Source: Clostridiales bacterium (GTDB taxonomy: Bacteria; Bacillota; Clostridia; Christensenellales; Aristaeellaceae). Taken from it: 64,000 nt of DNA. The position numbers and the translations under genes are program-made. The notes beneath the pieces were generated by a model, which was not told the DNA's origin, ran no database searches, and saw only the letters and a program-made list of their open reading frames with translations. Positions 59,067-64,000 of this stretch are shown here, piece after piece (within the stretch, counting starts at the first letter, position 1; each line of letters starts with the position of its first letter). The DNA is taken from contig SVGU01000001.1 in assembly GCA_015056155.1 (NCBI GenBank), positions 31,961 through 95,960 of the forward strand, given 5' to 3'.

Positions 59067-59114
59067 GGGTCCCTCCTTTCTGTGCATTTCGCTGCACGCA
59101 AAGGGGCAGGCGCG

Positions 59115-60485
59115 TTACTCTGCGTCTGCCCGGCTGCCCGGCGCTGCGCTGTGCAGCAGGCCGGGGATGTGTTCGTCGGAAATGTAGGGATTGAGGCGCA
59201 GCGCCGTCTCCTGGTCGATGTCCTGCCGCATCACGGCGATGTCGGCGACCGTCTCGGATTCGTTGGCGATGGCCTGTCGCTTGAAGCGGACGTTCTCACA
59301 GGGGCAGCCGATGAGGCGGAGCAGCTCGGTGATGAACTGCCGCACCTGCCATTCGTAGCGGTCGGCCTTCAGGTTGAGGTTCGCGGCGGCCACGCGGATG
59401 GCGACGTTCGTGAGGCTGGAGCCGGTGAGCGCGTCCATGTCCAGGGCCATGTAGTCCTGGTAGAGGCTGCGCTCGAGCAGGTCGAGGGCGGCTCGGCGAG
59501 CGGCGTAGGGCACCTCGATGGTCTTCGGCTCGGCGGATGCGCCGCTGCCCGTTCCGTCGGACAGATTGGCGACTGCCTTCACGCGGTTGATCTGCTCAAG
59601 CATTTCGGCCACGTCGTCCATCGTGCCGCCGAAGTTGTTCAGCACCCAGTAGACGTCGTTGGCGCGGTCGAGGTTGTCGGCGAAGTCGGAGAGGATGGCG
59701 TCATACGCGTCGATCTTGGCGCGGATGGCGGGGGTGAATTCGCTCAGCCCGTCGCTGTTGGCGCGCAGGGGAATGAGCGGCAATCGGCCGTAGCCGGGCT
59801 CGGTGCGGGTGGTTTCGCCCAGGGCGTCGCGGCGCAGGCTGCGGCGGTAGGGCTGGCAGGGCGTCATGAGCGTCAGACCGTCGCCGTCCTGCCGCATGAG
59901 CGTCACACCCTCCTGCGAAAACACGCGCAGGTACATCGGCCGGTCGGCGGCCAGCTGCCAGAACTGCACGCCGAGCATCGCTTCGCCCGTCATTTCGTCC
60001 AGCAGCGGGAAAAAGCCGCTCCAGCTGTTGCGGGCGGCCTCGATCACTTCGATATGGTCGGCGTTCCAGTAGCCCCAGGCGCAGCCGTGCAGCAGCGCGC
60101 GCTCGCCCAGCCGCTCCAGCTGATGGTCGAAGTCCGCGCCGAGGCGGCGCTTGACCTCCTGCGGCAGGCTCACGCCCTCGGACAGCAGGAACTGGTTCTG
60201 CTGGGTCACGAAGCGGAACAGGAAGCTGCTGCCGATGCGGTTTCCTACCACATCCTCTGCGGCGGAGCGCACGCGGCGGCGGCCCTGGGCGTCGCGGGTC
60301 TCGATCTTCCGGGCGCGCAGGATGGTCTTGCGCGCCACCTGCGTGTTTTCGCCCCGGAAGTAGCAGTTGGCCTCCAGTGCATGCTGAAAGCCGCGCGACG
60401 CCTTGTAGCGCTTTACCGCCTCCAGCAGCAGCGTGGGCTGGTCCTGTGCGCCGAGGTAGTCCTGATAGGTGACAGTGGTGAACAT
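59115..60485 (-). CDS. Portal protein (SPP1 gp6-like)
   Basis: 456 aa; NRIGSSFLFRFVTQQNQFLLSEG, GCAWGYWNADHIEV, SDFADNLDRANDVYWVLNNFGG. Confidence 0.88.
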   Translation of the reverse strand: MFTTVTYQDYLGAQDQPTLLLEAVKRYKASRGFQHALEANCYFRGENTQVARKTILRARKIETRDAQGRRRVRSAAEDVVGNRIGSSFLFRFVTQQNQFLLSEGVSLPQEVKRRLGADFDHQLERLGERALLHGCAWGYWNADHIEVIEAARNSWSGFFPLLDEMTGEAMLGVQFWQLAADRPMYLRVFSQEGVTLMRQDGDGLTLMTPCQPYRRSLRRDALGETTRTEPGYGRLPLIPLRANSDGLSEFTPAIRAKIDAYDAILSDFADNLDRANDVYWVLNNFGGTMDDVAEMLEQINRVKAVANLSDGTGSGASAEPKTIEVPYAARRAALDLLERSLYQDYMALDMDALTGSSLTNVAIRVAAANLNLKADRYEWQVRQFITELLRLIGCPCENVRFKRQAIANESETVADIAVMRQDIDQETALRLNPYISDEHIPGLLHSAAPGSRADAE

Positions 60486-60518
60486 TGGTTTATCTCCTTA
60501 TATGGTTCGTTGGGGGAT

Positions 60519-61760
60519 TCAGCCATGGCGGTCCATGGCGCGGAGCAGACAGGCGGCGCTGTCGGGCGCGTCGTCGTGGGCGGCGTCCGGCGTGTAGTCC
60601 AGGATCTGGTCGATATACGCGCGGTCTGTCCCCTTGATGAACACGGCGTCCGGCCACCATTTTCGCAGCCATGTGCCGATTTTGATGTGCTTGTTCGTCT
60701 GCTCCGTATAGGTGCGGACGGCCGCGCCGCGCCGACGGAGCTCCCGGGCCACATAGCCCTTGTCGCCGTTGGTCTCGCAAAGGATCGGCGCGCATTGCAG
60801 CCGATCGCATTCTGTGATGATCTCGTCCATCACAGCGTCCACCGGCTTACGCCAGAGGCGGCCGTACAGGAAGGCGTGATGCCCGTCGATGCGTCCGCAG
60901 GTCAGGGCAGTGAAATCGCTGCCGCCGTAGGCCGCGTCGATGTGCGCCATGCCGTCCCGCAGCAGCAGGGGGTCGCCGTCCTCCGGCGGGCGCTGCCCAA
61001 AGAGCGCTTCCTCTGCCGCGATGTGCTTCAGCTCATAATTCGCCGCGAACAGCGACGGCGTCATCGACCGCTGCAGCGCCTTTAGCTTGCCCTCGCTCAG
61101 CAGCCCCGTGCGCCAGCAGTCGTACCTGCGCACGTTGGGCATCAGGGAGATCGCGTCCTCCGGGTGCCAGGGCGTGCCGGTGTTGATGATGCGGCCGCCG
61201 GGGTTGCGGATGTTCTGCAGCTCCTGATAGACTCCGCGGATACGCCGCCGTTCTGTGCCGGAGCTGCGGTCGTGCAGGTTGACGATGTCGTCCGTCAGCA
61301 CGATGTCCGCGTGCTTGCCCGTCAGGGAACCGAGGGTTCCCAGGCCCAGCAGCTGCGATGCACCCCTGGGGGCGGAAAAGCAGGTGGTGTGCACGGTGTA
61401 CATGTCGCTGCGCAGCAGCTGCACGGGCTCGTCGTAGATGCATGCGCTCAGATACTGCATGGCGTCCGTGCGCAGGAGCATCTTCACCTGCCGCAGCACC
61501 TCGACCACATCCTCGTCCGTCTTGCGCAGGAAGATGATGTTCTTCGTCGGGTACAGCAGGAGCATCGCCGTCATCGAGAAGGCGAGGCAGGTCGTCTTGT
61601 AGCTGCCGCGGTGGGCGAGCAGCGTCATGTCGTCCCGGCCGGCGATCATGTCCCGGAGCCATATCCCGTGGAGCCCGTCCGTCAGCCGGTCAAGTCCGCA
61701 CCACCGCGCCGCCAGTGCCGGGCGGGTCAGGAGCAGCTCAATGGCTGTCCGACGGTGCAT
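60519..61760 (-). CDS. Terminase large subunit
   Basis: LAHRGSYKTTCLAFSM (Walker A-like), DIVLTDDIVN (Walker B), nuclease Asp IDAAYGGSDFTAL and CETNGDKGYVARELRRRG. Confidence 0.93.
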   Translation of the reverse strand: MHRRTAIELLLTRPALAARWCGLDRLTDGLHGIWLRDMIAGRDDMTLLAHRGSYKTTCLAFSMTAMLLLYPTKNIIFLRKTDEDVVEVLRQVKMLLRTDAMQYLSACIYDEPVQLLRSDMYTVHTTCFSAPRGASQLLGLGTLGSLTGKHADIVLTDDIVNLHDRSSGTERRRIRGVYQELQNIRNPGGRIINTGTPWHPEDAISLMPNVRRYDCWRTGLLSEGKLKALQRSMTPSLFAANYELKHIAAEEALFGQRPPEDGDPLLLRDGMAHIDAAYGGSDFTALTCGRIDGHHAFLYGRLWRKPVDAVMDEIITECDRLQCAPILCETNGDKGYVARELRRRGAAVRTYTEQTNKHIKIGTWLRKWWPDAVFIKGTDRAYIDQILDYTPDAAHDDAPDSAACLLRAMDRHG

Positions 61761-62001
61761 CGTCCGCCTCCTGCGGCCGGGTGAGCTCCCGGACGGCGGC
61801 TTCGATCTCAGCGATCAGCTCCGGCTTGTAACCGGCGCTTTCCTTCGGTGTGAACAGGCTGTGGTATTTCGCCAGCTGTTCAGCCGCCTTGAGCTGCTCG
61901 CTGGTCTTCTCGCTGCGCATCAGCTGCGTGAAGGTCTCCAGCACTTCGTCCGGCGTGGCAATGTCCGGCTCGTATTCAGCTGGGTTCATGTCGGTGTTCA
62001 T
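61738..62001 (-). CDS. Putative terminase small subunit
   Basis: DEVLETFTQLMRSEKTSEQLKAAEQLAKYHSLFTPKE; upstream of terminase large gene. Confidence 0.65.
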   Translation of the reverse strand: MNTDMNPAEYEPDIATPDEVLETFTQLMRSEKTSEQLKAAEQLAKYHSLFTPKESAGYKPELIAEIEAAVRELTRPQEADDAPSDSH

Positions 62002-62198
62002 CCTTTCTATATAATGTAGTGTTCCGTACGGATGGGAACAGAAAAGGCGCTCTCCGCGAAGGAGAACGCCTGAATGTTTGCGTGGAATGGGAATGCTTGT
62101 TCTGTTTTCCACGATACCATCATACCACGGATGGGGTGATAATGCAAGCTAATCTTTGCTGAACTTTGTCAGCCGGTGACAGCCTGCGTCAATCCATG

Positions 62199-62594
62199 TC
62201 AGCCGACCTGCGCGATATAGTCGTTGCGGATCTGGTTGATCCGCGCGCGGCTCATGCTGAGCTTGCGGGCGATATCTGTGTCGGTGGAGGCCTGCAGGTA
62301 ATAATTCTGAATGACCATAAAGGTGCGGAAGTTGCCGATCTGCGACAGGAGCATCCCCACCGGAACGGCGAGGTCTGCAAGCTCTGTGCGCTTGCGGTCC
62401 ATCATCTCCTCGATCCCGTCGGACGCCTGCATCGCTGCCGCGACCGGGTCATTCGTGCCGGGCAGGGTGTCGAGCCGGAGCCCGGCGGCTCCCCTCGGCG
62501 TTCCGCTGGAGCCGGTCCTGTCCAGCTGCACCGCCAGGTCGTGAAGGTCGATCACCGCTGCCCGATAAGCCTGCAGCATTTCCAGATTCGTCAT
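62199..62594 (-). CDS. Phage sigma-70-region-4/RinA-like regulator (DUF1492-type)
   Basis: C-terminal HTH FMVIQNYYLQASTDTDIARKLSMSRARINQIRNDYI. Confidence 0.7.
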   Translation of the reverse strand: MTNLEMLQAYRAAVIDLHDLAVQLDRTGSSGTPRGAAGLRLDTLPGTNDPVAAAMQASDGIEEMMDRKRTELADLAVPVGMLLSQIGNFRTFMVIQNYYLQASTDTDIARKLSMSRARINQIRNDYIAQVG

Positions 62595-62660
62595 ATGTCA
62601 TCATCCTCCTCAGATGTGGAATGCATAGGGAACACATATTCGGTATGTGAACTTGAGGTT

Positions 62661-62689
62661 ATTATATAGCACCTGCTGGTTTATGTCAA
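62661..62689 (-). promoter_or_regulatory. Consensus promoter of the phage-like structural operon
   Basis: Minus strand TTGACA - 17 bp - TATAAT (perfect hexamers). Confidence 0.85.
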
Positions 62690-62712
62690 GCAGAAAATTA
62701 AACTTTTGGGTA

Positions 62713-62741
62713 TTGCAAAATGAAACCACAGGTTATATAAT
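62713..62741 (+). promoter_or_regulatory. Promoter of the XRE-ImmA pair
   Basis: TTGCAA - 17 bp - TATAAT, divergent to the structural-operon promoter. Confidence 0.75.
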
Positions 62742-62759
62742 GTAGAAGAGGTGATCAAC

Positions 62760-63101
62760 ATGCTTGCAGATCGTATCAAGGAACTTCGCCTGAAGGCAGG
62801 GATGTCGCAGCAGCGGCTGGGCAGCCTGATGGGCGTATCGGCGGTGGCCGTAGGCAAATGGGAGCGCGGGCAGACGCAGCCGGACATCGCAACGCTGACC
62901 CGTCTGGCTGACCTGTTCGGCACGACGATGGACGAGCTGTGCGGCCGAGATGTGCGGGAGACGCCGCAGGAGGGCAGCATCAGCATCATGACCCGCGCCT
63001 TCCGCCAGCTCACGCCCGACGAGCAGGAGAAGTACATCGCCGTCGGCAGGGCGCTGTTTGCGCATGCCTTTGACGCGGCGGAGGGGAAGGGGCAGCCGTG
63101 A
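62760..63101 (+). CDS. XRE-family repressor (ImmR-like)
   Basis: ADRIKELRLKAGMSQQRLGSLMGVSAVAVGKWERGQTQPDIATLTRLADLF. Confidence 0.95.
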   Translation: MLADRIKELRLKAGMSQQRLGSLMGVSAVAVGKWERGQTQPDIATLTRLADLFGTTMDELCGRDVRETPQEGSISIMTRAFRQLTPDEQEKYIAVGRALFAHAFDAAEGKGQP

Positions 63102-63661
63102 CCGGACTTCCTGACCTTTTCCGTGCTGCCCGAATGGCATACCGCGTCATTGCGGCCCGCGGGATCACGGCTTTGCCGGTGCATCCGCTCCCGATCCTCC
63201 GGGCTTGCCGCGATACCACGGTCATGACCGGGGAAGAGGCGGCGGAGCAGATCGGGATGCGGCCGCATGAATTCGAGCGGTTCTTCGACCGGGCGGACGC
63301 GTTCACCCTGCGTCAGGAAGCGGCGGGGAAGACGAGGTACATCGTCGTCTACCGGCCGGGCGGGAATCCGGAGCACCTACGCTTCACCCTCGCGCACGAG
63401 CTGGGCCACCGGCTCCTCGGGCACACAGGCGCCGGCCAGTCGGAGGAGCGCGAGGCGGATTGCTTCGCGAGCCATCTGCTCTGCCCTCAGCCATATATAG
63501 ATGATATGAGGGAACAGCACGGAGAACTGTGTGCGGAACAGATCGCCCAGGCGTGCTATGTTTCCATCGCCTGCGCCCGGAATCTGGCGCGCCGTCCGAG
63601 GTATCCGGAGGAGGATCCGGTGCTGTTGCGGGTGAAGGCGCTGCTGACGACCAAAGAATAG
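63098..63661 (+). CDS. ImmA/IrrE-family metallopeptidase
   Basis: ATGA-type overlap with repressor; HELGHRLLGH zinc motif; EREADCFASHLLCP. Confidence 0.95.
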   Translation: MTGLPDLFRAARMAYRVIAARGITALPVHPLPILRACRDTTVMTGEEAAEQIGMRPHEFERFFDRADAFTLRQEAAGKTRYIVVYRPGGNPEHLRFTLAHELGHRLLGHTGAGQSEEREADCFASHLLCPQPYIDDMREQHGELCAEQIAQACYVSIACARNLARRPRYPEEDPVLLRVKALLTTKE

Positions 63662-63811
63662 CGGGAATCCTGCGCCAAAAAACCCGAACGATCGCTTGAA
63701 GCTGAATGCCAAAACGATGCGAATCCCCGGACACACAAAGCGCTGAAGGCAAGATGCCGTTCGCAAAACGAAAAAGAAGGCAAAAAAGTCGAAAAAAAGT
63801 GAAAAAAGGTG

Positions 63812-63840
63812 TTGACGAAAGTCTGGAACCGTGATATTAT
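63812..63840 (+). promoter_or_regulatory. rRNA operon promoter with upstream phased A-tracts
   Basis: TTGACG - 17 bp - TATTAT; A-tracts starting at 63771, 63782, 63792, 63802. Confidence 0.8.
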
Positions 63841-63984
63841 AACCAAGCTGACTCGCGCGGCCGCAAGCCGCAGGGGTGAGCACTGAACCTTGAAAACGAT
63901 ACAGAACAGAAATAACGCAAACAAGAGACAGTAATTCCGAATGAGTTGAACTTGGCCGGTGAGACCGGTTAAGGATAAAGGATT

Positions 63985-64000
63985 AAACGCAAGAGTTTGA
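63985..64000 (+). rRNA. 16S rRNA 5' end (truncated by the window edge)
   Basis: ...AACGCAAGAGTTTGA matches the conserved 5' AGAGTTTGA of 16S. Confidence 0.85.

Larger units (their letters stand above)
52126..63661. mobile_element. Compact phage-like element (capsid/packaging/lysis cassette with XRE-ImmA control)
   Basis: Contiguous terminase-portal-scaffold-capsid-connector-tail-endolysin-holin order; no integrase, replication or normal tape-measure gene visible. Confidence 0.85.

Overview
This 64 kb window is a high-GC chromosomal segment, probably from a gut-type Clostridia/Firmicutes bacterium. That assignment is inferred from gene content: an Ile T-box, ileS, tgt, mnmE, an RpiR regulator and an XRE/ImmA pair. 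Main blocks: (1) ~1-19 kb, a cell-surface polysaccharide locus. It has a fucokinase-type salvage gene, a FlaA1-like/DegT aminotransferase fusion, a PglC-like sugar transferase, five ATP-grasp genes plus a GNAT, a TRAP-like permease, two glycosyltransferases, and gmd-fcl-manC for GDP-fucose. (2) ~19-30 kb, sugar uptake and degradation: an IIA-IIC-IIB PTS, a GH-like protein, a leaderless GH10, an SGNH hydrolase, a permease and an RpiR regulator. (3) ~30-49 kb, mostly housekeeping genes, with an Ile T-box upstream of ileS, a GH4-like protein that has lost its catalytic motifs, and dispersed GC-rich palindromic repeats. (4) 49.45-49.8 kb, a dense cluster of DnaA boxes. (5) ~52.1-63.7 kb, a compact phage-like cassette with terminase, portal, scaffold, capsid, a short-tail set, endolysin and holin, plus an XRE/ImmA switch. 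No integrase, replication gene or normal-size tape-measure gene is visible, and the cassette sits directly before an rRNA operon whose promoter and 16S 5' end close the window. The best candidates for something undescribed are the phage/GTA-like cassette, the five-ATP-grasp polysaccharide module, the FlaA1-DegT fusion, the GH4 pseudoenzyme and the DnaA-box cluster. All family calls were made by eye from motifs; no database search was run.
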